This document shows positions 49,429 through 62,346 of a stretch of DNA of 64,000 nt, piece after piece; positions within the stretch are counted from its first letter, which is position 1, and each line of letters starts with the position of its first letter. This DNA is from Diorhabda sublineata (Eukaryota > Arthropoda > Insecta > Coleoptera > Chrysomelidae): the NCBI RefSeq assembly GCF_026230105.1, contig NC_079480.1:22362488-22426487 (forward strand), read 5' to 3'. The position numbers were made by a program, and so were the translations under genes. Under the pieces are notes generated by a model. The model saw nothing but the letters and a program-made list of their open reading frames with translations. It made no database searches and was not told the origin of the DNA.

Positions 49429-51570
49429 GGATTATTGTTCAGTATTACCCGATATATCATCACAAATTAGACAACGGATAGATTGACCTGTTCAGACGAA
49501 TAATCACTAAAAATTATGAGCACAATATCATCAGAGCGAGCATCAGAGAAAACAATACGTGAATTTACTACTCTAATCCATGAGATATATCCACAACGAT
49601 CCAGGATATCCAGAGCATGCAGAAATAACTGTTGTTGGATGATTGCGATTACGAAAATTTACAACTTTGATTCCACTGTTGTAAACATGGAAAGTTTTTA
49701 CGAACGCGTTTGCATTCGAAATGAAAATTTTATTACTAACTGGCGGCGTGAATATTTTTGTCTTGTACGACATCATTAATAATTTCCTAGTAATCGGAAT
49801 AAATTTTGTAGTTTCCCTCAACACTCTACGATTTCCGGTTACACGGCTATTTATTTAAAATTTGGCAACGTGGTATATATTTACAACTCTTAAGACCAGA
49901 ACACACCTATCGGGTATCTCTCAGGTCCGGCTGCGATCATACAATCGGACTAGTGACTGAAATTAATGAAATTAAATCTTTAACGATTTTTTCCTCGACA
50001 ACAACGAGGAAATTTCGAAGTTACTGAATTTTTTGAGCATTCAGAAACTGACCGACGAGAGTGGTGATTGTGTATGACGAATGTGACCAGGGTGACAAGG
50101 GGTAAAAGGGAAAACTGTCGAAAAGTACACCGATAAGAAAGAACATTGTGTACTAGGGTGGTTTTAGATAAAAAATGTTTTTTCCGGTGTTTTTTCATGA
50201 AAAATAAGCTTTTTAGGGGTTGTCGTAAAAAATTTCATTTCCAACCACCGCCCTAGAGTGTACCACTTAATTTGTAATATCAACAGCGAAATATTTTAAT
50301 TCAAGAAGAGAAAGTTACGTGCAAAAATTATTTCGAAAAAATATTTTGTAAAAAATAACCTGGTATGTCATAAAGTTGTTTGTAAACTCATATTTTTTGA
50401 AAACCGCGGGGTTTTTTCAAATCTTACAAAATATTCCACTCTGTATAATTAAATTTCGCGTCTTTTTCGGTATACCGCTTAGTCAGATTTTATTTTTGCG
50501 TGTAGAAAAAAATAAGGGATATTCTTAGATTGCAAGAAGTTGCACAGGAACTTTTTTCCCCAATCTAATATCCGGTAGGTATATTTGATTCAGTTGCCGC
50601 CCTATAAGAACCTTTCCCATCTGTTATTCATCCCCCCACAGGCGGAACGTTTGAATCGAATCTGTACAAACATACTGATCAAAACGTGCATTAGAATTTG
50701 AAAAAAAAAATTGCATTTTAAATCAATTACACATTAAATTCTAAATATTAAAAAGAATATTCGTGAAGTCTGGATTTATCATACAGGGTTCAGTCCAAAA
50801 AGATCGATTTTTGAATCGAATCGCAATTTGATTAATCGATCCATAAATAATCGATTTCCAAAAAAAAATTTTCCGACTTTGTATTCACGATGTAAATATG
50901 AAAAATCTGAAAATCTGGGACTTTATAGTGTCTACTGGGATCCGGGATCCTTGCGATGTTGTCGGATATTAAAAAAATGAATAAATGATCCCACGATATT
51001 CGTATTAAGATTTGCCAGTAAAGTATAAGATCAAAATGTGGAGAGTTGCTTTTCCATCTTGCGTGTTTTCGAATCATTAACCCTTTAAACGGAAATACTC
51101 AGTACATTCCGCTAATTGTAAATAATTTTATGGTTTTTACAAAAAAAGAAAAAATCGAGTGTGAAAAATCAATTTGTTTGGTCCGAGGAATCGATTCCAT
51201 ATCTGTCATGTTTAATTCAGCCATTTTGTTTAACATGCAGCATTGAGGTTAGGTGAGACATGAAACATACTACGTTGCCACGTTGTGTGCTATTTCATAG
51301 ATGATCTTGAATTTACAAAAAGTACCATCGAAATCTTTATTTTAAACTAATAATAATAATAAATCATCAATATTAAATTGGAACATTTGGACACAACCAA
51401 ATTTGAAGGAAATCTCATAAATATGCATTAAACAATTCACGCATCCCTTTTCTCTACCCACTTGACACAAACTCTCCATTATTTTCTTAAAAGGATTTTT
51501 CCTACTCAATGAATTTTTTATTATATGCGTTTTTCCTTTACCCAAATATATTCTGATAAATCCAAATTTA
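49429..51570. other. 2.1-kb stretch without recognised genes
   Basis: Mutually overlapping frames on both strands at 49516-49824 show no domain. A TTAACCCTTTAAACGG word at 51080 recalls piggyBac-type termini, but no matching end was found. Confidence 0.3.
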
Positions 51571-51585
51571 TAGCAACCCTCGTGA

Positions 51586-51927
51586 ACGAGGGTTGCTACT
51601 ATGTTTCGAGATATGATGTGAATATGTCAAATTCGACATTGACATAATAAAATTTGACATTTTTAATGGTAGACGTAATCGGAATTAGGAACATTCATTT
51701 GAAAGTCGTCGAATTGATTGTTTATCCACCGTACAGTCCTCATTTGTCACCCAATGATTTCTTTTTATTCCCGCAGATCAAAAATAAATTGCGAGGTCAA
51801 CGTTTTTATACAATTGAATGCGTTCAAATCACATGTATTGAAGGTGAAAATCATGAAAAACTGTATTTTCTGAAGAATATTTTGAAAAACAATAAACGCA
51901 TCTCTAAAACTTCAGTAACAGCCCTCG
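51586..51927 (+). pseudogene. Mariner deletion derivative, copy B
   Basis: Bounded by CGAGGGTTGCTACT at the left and CAGCCCTCGTA at the right. The plus frame (51654-52049, running past the element) encodes 'VYPPYSPHLSPNDFFLFPQI' and then 'KNKLRGQRF', the mariner HPPYSPDLAPNDFFLFP-IKNKLRG-RF motif. The last catalytic Asp is changed to His (SPHL). The N-terminal region and the first two catalytic Asp residues are deleted. The sequence before the motif (GACATTTTTAATGGT) is shared with copy C at 58960. Confidence 0.8.
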
Positions 51928-51998
51928 TAGCAACTAAATTTCATTTAATTATTAATACAGTACAATTCTCACCGTTATTTACAATCTTACCTTGTAGA

Positions 51999-52912
51999 CA
52001 GGGTGTCCCACGACGAGTTAAAACTATGTATCTGTTTATGGCAAAATAATAATAGTAAAATTACTGTAACTTTGTTATATTGAATGGAACATCCTGTATA
52101 TTAATACATTTTTGAAATCTACGTAAAATTTTAGTGTACTTTTGTCTAAAAACTTTTTTCAGGAAATGCATACTTTTTGAGTTATTAATTTTTTTGTAAA
52201 AAATTTGACCGTTGCAGATCCTTATAAATTATTTTTTTACGAAGATACCCTTAAAGATATGAAAATGGTTTTAGTTCGGTTGCCTTAAGCAAGGTCAAAC
52301 GTATTTGAATCTATGTTGAAAAATTTTTCATTTCATACAGGGTGTGTATAAAAAGTGTTTAAAGTTTTACTTCATAAATAGCAAAATTCTTAATTCATGT
52401 ATACTTTCTTATACCTAAACCTTAGAGTTATCCAGATATTAAATGTTTTCTGTAAATTTTTTGAAATGCAGGTGTGGTGAAATTTTATGAAGTTAAACTT
52501 TGAACACTTCTTATACACACCCTGTATAAAATTTAAAATCTTTCAATATAGATTCATATACGTCTGATCTTGCTTGAAACAACTGAACAGAAACCATTTT
52601 CATATCTTTGAGGATATCTTCATAAAAAAATAAATTATAAAGGTCTGCAAAGGTAAAATTTTTTACAAAGAAATTAATAACTCAAGAAGTATGCATTTTT
52701 CGAAAAAAGTTTTGAGACAAAAGTATACTAAAATTTAACGTAGATTTCAAAAATGTATTAATATACGGTAGAACCGGAAGTCGGTCATCTTTGAAAATAT
52801 TTTAGTTAAAAAGATCGTATCTGAAAACCCAAACTTGGCAATTTTCATGATTTTACTATAAATATTTTGCCATATATACAGATAGTTTTAACTCGTCGTT
52901 GCACACCCTGTA
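51999..52912. mobile_element. 914-bp foldback element with ~300-400 bp arms
   Basis: ACAGGGTGT at the left end and ACACCCTGT at the right end are continued inward by inverted copies of CGAGTTAAAACTAT, ATGGCAAAATA, ATATTAATACATTTTTGAAA, TGCATACTTTTTGAGTTATT, ATATGAAAATGGTTT and GTGTATAAAAAGTGTT. Left arm about 51999-52375; right arm about 52480-52912. Roughly 100 bp of spacer separates them. There is no coding frame. The superfamily is undetermined. Confidence 0.85.
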
Positions 52913-55266
52913 TGTACATATAATTTTTTGAACTCTATTATCCTTACGTGTTTATCTATGATACCGCTCTTCATTTATCTAGAGCCGGCAACAATGGTGG
53001 ATTCTTTTCCTTCATTTAAATTACCTCATTTTTAGGTTATATTTTGAAACGGAATGAATACAAAATATTTGCATTGCAAAACAACAATACGTTTCATATC
53101 AAATATATTTTCTTGAACGCAAACCGACCCGCATTCGTTATCTTTTGAAAACAATCACTTTGCCAACGCTACGAGTATATGACACGAACTTTGTTCATTT
53201 CTTGATAGTCGCCTTTATGTATTGAGATAACTGACAGTTGCACATAGAAAGTGAAGGTCAACTGCAATGAGAGAAATATACAGATAATTATATCCGAATT
53301 ACCCTGTATAGTAGAGTAAATGAAAGTATGTGACCGAATTTAATCGAAGCACAGATACGAAACGTCGAGAAATTTGAGTTTGTGGTTTAGTCTAGTTTGA
53401 AGTCATTCGAATGTGTAGCGGCGTTCACAACGATGACCGAAATACTACGAGTAATATATAGTCTGTATTTTCCGAGACACAAACCTCGAGAAAACGTGAG
53501 CAACAGCTTAAATTATGTACTGTATTGCAACAATGGAGATGAAGATATTTTATTCTTATATATAGACGAGAAATATTTCTTTTTATATACAGACATCGGA
53601 ATGTTTAGTATTTGACATTTGGCCGCACTGTTTCCGATATTTATAATCGATTGTTTTATAATCGATTTAACGAATTATATATGATGTTTCCTTACGTCAA
53701 AATCCGTCTAATCCGAATAATAACGAAAGGAATTTCGTATAACCTCGCGTGTTAAGAATATTTGTTAATTTGAGAAGGAAGAAAATTAATTATATAAATA
53801 CCTTTGATATAACATAAAATGTTTCGGATATTTAGAATTTTTTCAAGTACGTTAAGGTAATAAATGATTGCGTCATTAATGAACCCACATTTTAACATCA
53901 TCAATTAAAGACGACAACGAATATTCAGCCTCATCCTTTATCTTGAAGGATGTAGGGTTAGAAAATTCTAGCACCTTTCTAAAATCAACGAACCGTAAAT
54001 CTCGTAATAAATTGAAATAATTCATCTTATCTTGTTTGTAGTGTCATAAAAACTTCGTTAGTCATACAGCTTTTTTCGAAATAAAGTTAGAGAAATCCCG
54101 TCGACAAATTGAGGCGAAAAACGTTCAAAAAACACTGAAAAAAATTGTATAAATTCTAAAATATTATAGCGGAAGTTCGATAAACAAAGCAGTGCCGTAC
54201 TCGTAGTATTGTTATAAATCAGATATATAAACAAAAGTTACGTTTTTTATATGAAAACTACAAAAGATATTACAAAAATCAAAATTTAAATTTACACTTT
54301 AACCACCGAGGTGGATTCAGTAGAAATTTACTAATAATTAAAGATAATTAAAAAAACTGGCAACGTAGGAATAAATTATAGTGATCCTAATTGATATTTC
54401 ATACTAATTTTAAGGTTATATCAACACTATACAAATGTCAAAATATTAATAATTTATATATAAAAAAAAAATCATGTAAATTTTGGTTTTTTTTCATATA
54501 ATCAGCTCAAAGATGAATAATTAATTTTTTATTTTAATGATATAGAGAAATATTACGTAAAATAAAGTTTTCACCAGTTTCAATCAATACAATTTATCAA
54601 AAAAAAAGATCTAGAAACTCTAAGTTAATTTAAATATATTTCCCGAAAGATCCACCCTATATTACTGACAATCGGTGAAAGTTTTTCTGTTTGAAGTGCA
54701 ATTCTAACAAATAAATTTAATTCAATTCGTTCTCGATAGTGGAGTTCCTTCTGTTCTTTGCAGAAGAAGAATTACTACCATATATCATCTGACCCATTCC
54801 TAAACGATGACCGAGCACTAAATAGGCAAAAAACACCGAGAATCCCCGCGCGCACTAAATCACGACAAAGATGATTTGTTCAAACGTGAACTTTCATTCA
54901 CAGCTACGCCATTATAAAAATCCGCAAATGGACGTTGACAGGTAAATGTCCAGAAGCGGATTTGATAGTTTCTTGTTTCCCTATATAAATATAATTTAAT
55001 ATCAGCATTTATAAATAATTTAGCATTATACAATCTCTGAAATTCACATTAAAAAACATTTATTTGATACAACACATTTATACTTTATAGTATTTAAAAC
55101 ATTTGATATTCTTTATCGTCGGCCATTGTTCAAGATGGATGTTCGTTCTTAATTATTATTGTTAGGTACGTCATCTCTACTGAACCCAATCAATTATTAT
55201 GGATATAGTAGAAACTTATAGTAGATAGTAGGAAACTATAAAAATATTCATTTCGGAATGTCAATA
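52913..55266. other. 2.4-kb stretch without recognised genes
   Basis: A 72-codon frame at 53397-53615 includes an ATG with 'MTEILRVIYSLYFPRHKPRE' followed by a GTGAGC donor-like site near 53498. There is no family or acceptor support. 54780-54960 is GC-richer with a 45-codon minus-strand open piece. Neither is called. Confidence 0.3.
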
Positions 55267-56565
55267 TAGAGGTGGGATTGTACCGTAACTAATTCAAATG
55301 TAATAGTTTCTAAATTAGAAATTTAGCGTTTTCTAAAAAGGTAATTCTAGTTTAAAAAAACTAGCACGTCGAACTTAAATTTTTTTTTCAATTAAGTTTA
55401 AGATAATAATGATCTCGATAGAAATACGGAACATGCTTAGTTTCCAAAAAAAAATTTAGTTTAAAAAATATATATTTCTACAAATTGTAGTCATTAGTAT
55501 CGTAAATCTCCAACAGATGGCAGACGGTTGTGAAATTTGTTATGATGTAAAGAGAAAATTTCAAAAAAAATTCAACTCTGAACTCTTACTAACAAGCAAT
55601 CGCGCTAGATGTCGCTAATGTAGTAAGAACCCTGCGGAACACCCCGTATAATTTAATTTGGCATGAAATAAGTTTTTTTTGTTGAGATAAAATTAAAACG
55701 GCATTGGCAACGTATCATTCGTTTTCAATCCAAAAGGTTAATTAGTCCGGTATAACAGGACTGTATTTTGTTTAGAGTAAAAACTAGAGATGGGAATCTG
55801 TGGGTTTTAAAATAACGGTTTGTGATACCACTGAAATAAATAATATTGAAACTAATTTTGATTATCGTAATATACAATTATGATATTATATACAGCCTTG
55901 AATGTGAAATAACGGAAATCTATCATTAGAACGATAGGTGTTGATTAATTAACATTAAGGTTACTTATTACTTTCTATCGGTTTACGGTGACTAAATTTC
56001 CAAATTATAACCGCAAATTCGCGACTGTAACCGATATTATTTTATTACAATTAAATTTATAATATAAAAAGTGGGTCACGTCGTGTGACCTTGCTTTATA
56101 CTATGTTTAATTGACCTTTTGGTTATTGTACGTGTCGGAAAAAAGTTCTTTTGCTTGTAAATTCCTTTTAACGCATTAAAAACAACGTTCAGTCTGGAAA
56201 AATCATTTTTCCCTTCTGTATGTTCATATTAGTCGGTTTAAGCTTCGAATGGTTCTCTTGAGACACATTTTTCACACTTTTCCAGGGACATGTTTCATGT
56301 CCGTCGAGTTCTGACTATTTCATGATTTTTTAGTTGCTAACAGGAAGAATCCTCCATTTGTGCTTTTCCACCAGGACGTCACGAATTAATCTCGTTTCTT
56401 TTAAAATTACATTAAAAAAGAACGATATTTCCGTGGAGTTTTGGGTATAAGAGAATAAAATAATCATAGATGAAAATTGACGTTTTATTATTTTTTTTTT
56501 AAACAATTCAATTTACAATTTAGGAAGCTTACATTTGAACCGGCAACGGTGCAATCCCACCTCTA
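55267..56565. repeat. 1.3-kb interval bounded by 20-bp inverted repeats
   Basis: TAGAGGTGGGATTGTACCGT at 55267-55286 matches the reverse complement of 56546-56565 with one mismatch. No transposase frame lies between. It could be one non-autonomous element or two separate repeat ends. Confidence 0.45.
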
Positions 56566-57654
56566 CACATGTCATTGACATTTCGAAATATTTTTACTAC
56601 TCATCCGGATTCGCCGGTCGCTGGTTCAAATCCCGTACATGCACCATTAAAAATTCATAATATTCGAATATATAATTTAGAAATAAATTACTTAAACACA
56701 AGTTCTAATTTCGTAGGTTTAAAGGCCTATAACTCAGAAACGAGGGGTCGTATGAGCATTATTTTCACGTCATCGAGTCCGGAACACCTTGTATACAAAA
56801 AACTACTCAATACGCGCCAATATTTGAAACAGACTCGAGATTGGCAGGAGATCTAATGAGAACAATTTTTATTAGATTTGGCAACATCTAGACGCCATTT
56901 TCGACTGAAAGTGTGATATAACTTTCTAAGTCCGATTCGTAATTAAAAAAAAAGAAAAAAAATTTGCAGCTGGCAATATCATTATTTACTCTAGAAATTT
57001 ATAGATCAGATAAAGACCCGTTTTAGTCGTAATTACGTCTGCAAATTAACCTATGAACTCAGATGTGTGTTCGTTTGATGCACGCCATATGCCGCCTTAC
57101 ATAAATCGCTTAAAACGTCGTAGCGTGTTGCCAGTTGTTCATTTTCGATTACTTGGTATCAAAACATTTTTTTTTCTTTATAAAAATACTCGATATTGAT
57201 TTAAAAATATTTGGTTTTGTTGTACGCAAACGTCGAACGCTTTTCATTTCATTTCGTAATAATATTTGAGGTTAACTTATCTCTTCTAAGACACTGAAGA
57301 ATTTTTGTGTTGTTTTTTAGGTTAATTAAGATTTTTCTTGAAACTAATATACGTTTATCTATATTTAAGTCGTATTTTCACAAGGACAATTGAGGTCATG
57401 TTATGGTTAATTTCGTGAACTTCTTCCTGTTGTGGGAGATAATCACGATCGTCGTTATCGGAATTTATGTTTTAACAAGATGAAACACACATACTGAATT
57501 GAAGGCGGACTTCTATTTTATTGTTGTCAATTTTTTTTAAAATTACGTGCCCAAATAGAGGTGGCCTTGCTCATCACTCAAAGAGGTTTGCACCCACTTC
57601 TATTGACGAGGCTCTTCTGAAGACGACGATGACAGTTTCTATACCTACATATAT
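56566..57654. other. No gene recognised
   Basis: A 95-codon plus-strand frame (56569-56856) covers a 'CTGGTTCAAATCCC' word that resembles a tRNA B-box, but no tRNA fold forms around it. The frame has no domain. Confidence 0.3.
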
Positions 57655-57760
57655 TAGACGGACGGAAAACTGAGCAAACTAATAGGGTTCATTTTTAATA
57701 TTTTGTTTCGTACAATTTTTACAATAAATTTAATAATAATCAAAATACGATTCGAATATA

Positions 57761-57897
57761 TTAATGCATTTAAATGTTCTTGATTTTGGGTCTCTTCTGT
57801 TTTAAAATTAGTTTTTCCACTTTTTCGACTTTTCTTTAAGACTATCAAAATTTTAAAATAGAAGAGACCTAAAATCAAGAACATTTAGATGCATTAA
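57761..57897. repeat. Hairpin with 49-bp arms
   Basis: 57761-57809 and 57849-57897 are inverted copies matching at 46 of 49 positions (core CTTGATTTTGGGTCTCTTCT), with a 39-nt loop. It would form a stable cruciform or an RNA hairpin. It is likely a tiny foldback MITE. Confidence 0.8.
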
Positions 57898-57912
57898 TAC
57901 ATCAAAAGGTCT

Positions 57913-58163
57913 AAAAAATAAAAGAGAGAGAGATAGATTCGTTGTGTGAAGGAAGGAGAAGGAGGATTTTTTTGGGGAATTTAGGTATGTTTGATTCGGC
58001 CCTACTATAGGAATTTTTTTCCTCTGCAGAGCTGTCTGAGAGAGAGAGAGAGAGAGAGAGAGATTCGTTGGGTAGAATTTGGAAGGAAGGTTTTTTTTGG
58101 GTAATTTAGGTATGTTTGCTTAGGCCCTGATATAGGAATTTTTTCCTCTGCAGGGCTGGGTTT
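57913..58163 (-). repeat. Dispersed 120-bp repeat, copies 2 and 3 in tandem
   Basis: 57913-58032 and 58056-58163 are reverse complements of 18044-18165. They share TCTGCAG-GCTG, AGGCCCT-ATATAGGAATTTTTT and GGAAGG, and each starts next to an (AG)n run (58038-58063 is a pure one). Flanking words AGACGGACGG-AAACTGA recur at 57658 and 58359, suggesting a direct duplication around the whole cassette. Confidence 0.7.
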
Positions 58164-58165
58164 GT

Positions 58166-58924
58166 GGATGTTCTGTCTGTCTAAGAATACATTTATATAC
58201 AAAGTTAATGTTCTTCACCTTCTGATTTGTTGGAATACGACAATATATACGGGGAATAGAACGCAGACTTTGATAGAATCTGTCATAACATTATAATAGT
58301 TGAAGAATGTATTTTTCTCTTTTTTTATACGTCTATAATATATAATATACAAAAGACGGACGGGAAACTGAACAGAAGAATAGAAATAAATTTATTTAGT
58401 TTTGCAAATCCGCGCGAATACAGCAGTTGGCAACAGCTAGTTGAATCTATAAATTTACTATGTGTAATATACTAGGTCGAGGTACGAACCGAACCGGAAC
58501 GGTTCCGTCGAATTCTACCGTTTAAAATCAACGGCGTCATACAAAAATTACCGACGTTGCCAAACTTTTATATAAGTACGATGAGAATATTAGTTCTTTT
58601 ATACAAAATTAGATACTTATTATTATTTTTACGTAACTCTAATAATCGTTTCGAGGTTATATATATTTACTTAACCGGAATCCACATTTACGCAAGACAA
58701 TGATGGTAACCATTATTGTTTCTTAAGAGCTTGTTTGGTCTGCGGACTTAAATAGATTCAAGGACATCGATAATTGATAGACAGCGTTGAATTGAAAAAT
58801 TACAAAGTTTCTTTGTTAACTATTAAGTATACAAGGTGAGTTTTGATTATTCATTCGAAACAATCGAGTTTGTTATTTTTTCCAGAACAATTAATATAAT
58901 CGAAATTTATTGACAGTAACATTG
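58166..58924. other. No gene recognised
   Basis: AT-rich. No coding or structured repeat seen beyond the flanking duplicated word at 58359. Confidence 0.35.
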
Positions 58925-59175
58925 TTATGAATATGTCAAATCTAACAGTGACGTTTGACATTTTTAATGGTGAACGTGTTGTCATACGAGTGGTATTCGA
59001 GTTGTTTACAGTTTTTTAACAGTCAAAACATCGAATTGATGGGATGAAGTCCTTGTTTGGCGCCCATTAACTTATTCATATTTTAGTTGATCAAAAATAA
59101 ATTGCAACGGCAATGGAAAATATTTTGAAAAACAATAAACCGTATCTAATCTCGAAACTTCCGTAGCAACCTTCG
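58925..59175 (+). pseudogene. Mariner deletion derivative, copy C
   Basis: The plus-strand start reads 'MSNLTVTFDIFNGERVVIRV' and is shared at DNA level with copies A (31500-31570) and B (51620-51665). The middle (GATCAAAAATAAATTGC) and the end (GAAAAACAATAAAC, then GTAGCAACCTTCGTA) match copy B. The catalytic motifs are gone, so it is a short deletion product of the same family. Confidence 0.7.
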
Positions 59176-62100
59176 TATATGGTTGAACTTTACATTTGCA
59201 TGATGTTTTATTTTGAATAAAATGAATTTTCTTTCCTACAATTTCCACTTTTCACAAGTTTTGAGTACCGAATTTTTTTAAATACAGTAAAGCTTAGAAT
59301 TTAGTCAATTTCTACTATAAGAATCCGTTTATGATCGACTCGAATCACCGCTACAATTTGAGTGAATTTGAATTAATAGTTAAATGAGGCTCTAAAAATG
59401 ATATAAAACGATAGAGGTTGAAGAAATGATTGTTAATTAAAATTTACTTTCTTGATACAGTCATTAAAAATCACCTGGTATTTACGTAAGCTGAGAAACA
59501 TAAAACATTTGTTCATTCAAGTGATTTTAAATTATTCGACAATGATTTCTCTTTTTGTTTTTTTAAATAATATAAATAATTCAATTATTATTCAATAAAT
59601 AGTTATATTAATTTGAAATGTTGTAAAAATTGTGGTTATATACCTTATTAAAAAGTAATTTAGACTTTAAACAATCAAAATTAAGATAATAGTGAATGAA
59701 ATGATTAATAGACTTACAACTATATGAAAACTGTAACAGTTGTTGCCAGATTTTATTAAATATTAACGATGGTAATTCGGTTTATATAGTTATCCCGCCA
59801 AAAAAGTTTAACGACTCATTTTAATATCGTGTAAATGAAATAACTGATTATTTAAGGTAACGAAATAAATTTAGATACAACTCTGTATCAAAATAAAAAT
59901 AAACTTATAATGAAATTGAATTTTAACAAGAAACGAAAGTATGTCAAAGTCCATTTTACACATAACCTAACAACGAATATATTAATTAATAAATATGCAA
60001 TGAAATATGAAATTAATTCACTCACCGATATAGCGAAATTCAAGTTCAGCAAAATCCACTTTCTACAAGATATATCATATATATATCTCACTTTCAGCTT
60101 TCATACACTTCTAACACATTAAAAACACAAAACTACATAGATATTTATTGGACACTAACATGAAAACATCATATTCGGATTTAGTTTTAGATTTTAATAG
60201 GAATAAAAAGTTTTGGGAAAACTTACGAAAACATCGCCACTGGAAAATTGATAAGAGCCCGCGAAATTCACTTCGTTCCACGAAAATCAACTGCGAACTG
60301 ACAGAAACGAATGCTAATCAAACTAGAAGAGGAGTTGGTGGCTAAAAGCAATACCAGATGGCGGTACCGGCTCAAGACTGATCAATAAACTCGTAACGGA
60401 GTGATACGTAACTGAGAGCAGAATTAAGAGACGTAAATTACGTCACAACGATTCCTATTAAATAATTAATTAATATTTTATATAGAATTAATTATTATAT
60501 TATGAAATATATCGGAGAATTATAAAAGAAAAAACATAGTTTGTTAAATTATTATATGACACAGTAATTGATATATAGGGTATTATCGAAAATATATAAA
60601 TGATATTTTAGTTCAGAATCAAGTATATTTACAGGATTGGACTTAGAGTGTATTATTTCGTATAATTATGATAAAAACTTGAATTAAGTTGTTGAATGAA
60701 ATAAGAATTATATAGTTATATTTTTTCACTATAAATTTATATACATAGATATATTAGTAAAAGTAGATTCAAATTGTGATATAGAGAATATATAGTTCAG
60801 TATAATAATCGTGATACCTCTTAAATAAGTGACAGCAAATTATACCCTGACAGATGCTCGCTTGCCGAACACGTTTTCTATGAAGGTCATTCTATGAATT
60901 GTAAATATAAATTTAAGATTCAACTACAACAACGCGTATTTTTTAGAAAAATTAACATATATTGCTAAAAATGATCAATATATTAAAAAAATTGATTTTA
61001 ACAACGTTACTATAATTTATGCATATTTAAAAAAAATCTACCAAAATTCGATATTTTTAACGATAAAACTGACATAACGTTTAATCGGACAGATTTCAAA
61101 TTCATAAAATTAATTTAATAGCAACGAAAATCACTAAATCTCACTTTTATTATTTGTTTTCATTTTTGAAGTTTTTTGCACGTAAGTAATTTAAAATTTT
61201 ATAAAAAATGCATTTCTCCATAATTCTCTTTCAATGTATTCTGCCGTTCTTCGAAGAGATAATAACTACTTTCCTGGCTAATGCCTCAACAAATATTGAA
61301 GAACGTAATATCAATCGAGCTTTATGTCGATATTAACATCCCCAATAGCTCGCAATTGCAATGAGAAGCTGTAACTACTGACTAGTTTCGACGTTACTAC
61401 GTTTCATCAGAGTGGTGAAGCAACTTTCGTTTAGACTTGAGATCCGAACTGAAAACAACGTATTCTTTGGTGTTTGATTGTCACTTCCTACAACAATAAT
61501 GTTCATAAACTAGTTGGCAAAGTCTTTGGTCTATTCTAGATACGTTTCCGGTGCAATTGGGCGGTTTCTTTTCTTTTATTACGGTGTTTTCAAATGTCCC
61601 TTTTCGTCTATATCCCTCTACGCATCCATACTTCTTCAGCCGCTAGAATTATATTCCTTCAACCCATACTTACCTATTAAAGGTACAATTCGAAATTGTG
61701 ACGGGTATATAGCCGCACGCCATAAAACGGCTCTGGTCGTAATATAGTAGAAACTATTTAAATTTGTGAGTAGTTTCATTTGTTATTGTTGAATCAATTA
61801 TTTCAAATGTTTTTAAAACAAGTTAGTCGTATCTAATTAGAAGTTTCTATCATGTTCTATTTTCATTTATCATTCATCATTTTCCATTTATAATTTTCGT
61901 CGTTTACACGATTTTTATTATTTTAATGTTAATCTAATTTACTTTTGAAAAACGTCTTCTAGTAATACCGGTTCTAATTGAATTGCTTGGAATTTTTATA
62001 TTTTGTAGTGCTGATCAAAAGCTCTTCCAAACAACATCAAATTTATGGAAATCGGTTAAGCAGAACCGGACTTATAGACAAATTTCCCATTCTCCCCCAC

Positions 62101-62346
62101 CTTTTATCTAAAGTTTTTGAATAAGAAACGCGTTGAATAATTGGATAAATTTTGAAATTTTTTTCATTTTATATTGTAGATATATAAATCACGTAGCTAG
62201 GGTAAGAGGGGGGGATAAGTCACGTGACGGGTGGAGGAGGTGGCTATTTATTTCTATTTAAATGAAATTTTGTGATAGAAAATTATTTCATTTAGCACAT
62301 TGTTTAAAAAATAAAGAATCGTTAATAAATTAATTTATTTGGACAG
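59176..62346. other. 3.2-kb stretch without recognised genes
   Basis: Several frames of 65-77 codons (59888-60345 on both strands, 61514-61747) show no domain or splice context. 'CCAGATGGCGGTACCGG' at 60355 is an isolated mariner-like sub-terminal word. 62020-62100 ('AAATCGGTTAAGCAGAACCG') resembles common insect repeat tails. Confidence 0.35.

Noticed and set aside
54740..54880. 45-codon minus-strand open piece after a TTTAG acceptor-like site
   Set aside because: Length is within chance expectation and no homology is recognisable.
56610..56650. tRNA-like B-box GGTTCAAATCC
   Set aside because: No paired T-stem, acceptor stem or anticodon arm could be drawn around it.
58005..58202. 65-codon frame with Ser-Leu repeats, and a similar 73-codon frame at 18033-18254
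   Set aside because: Both are translations of the (AG)n-linked dispersed repeat; the shared peptide reflects the repeat, not a gene family.
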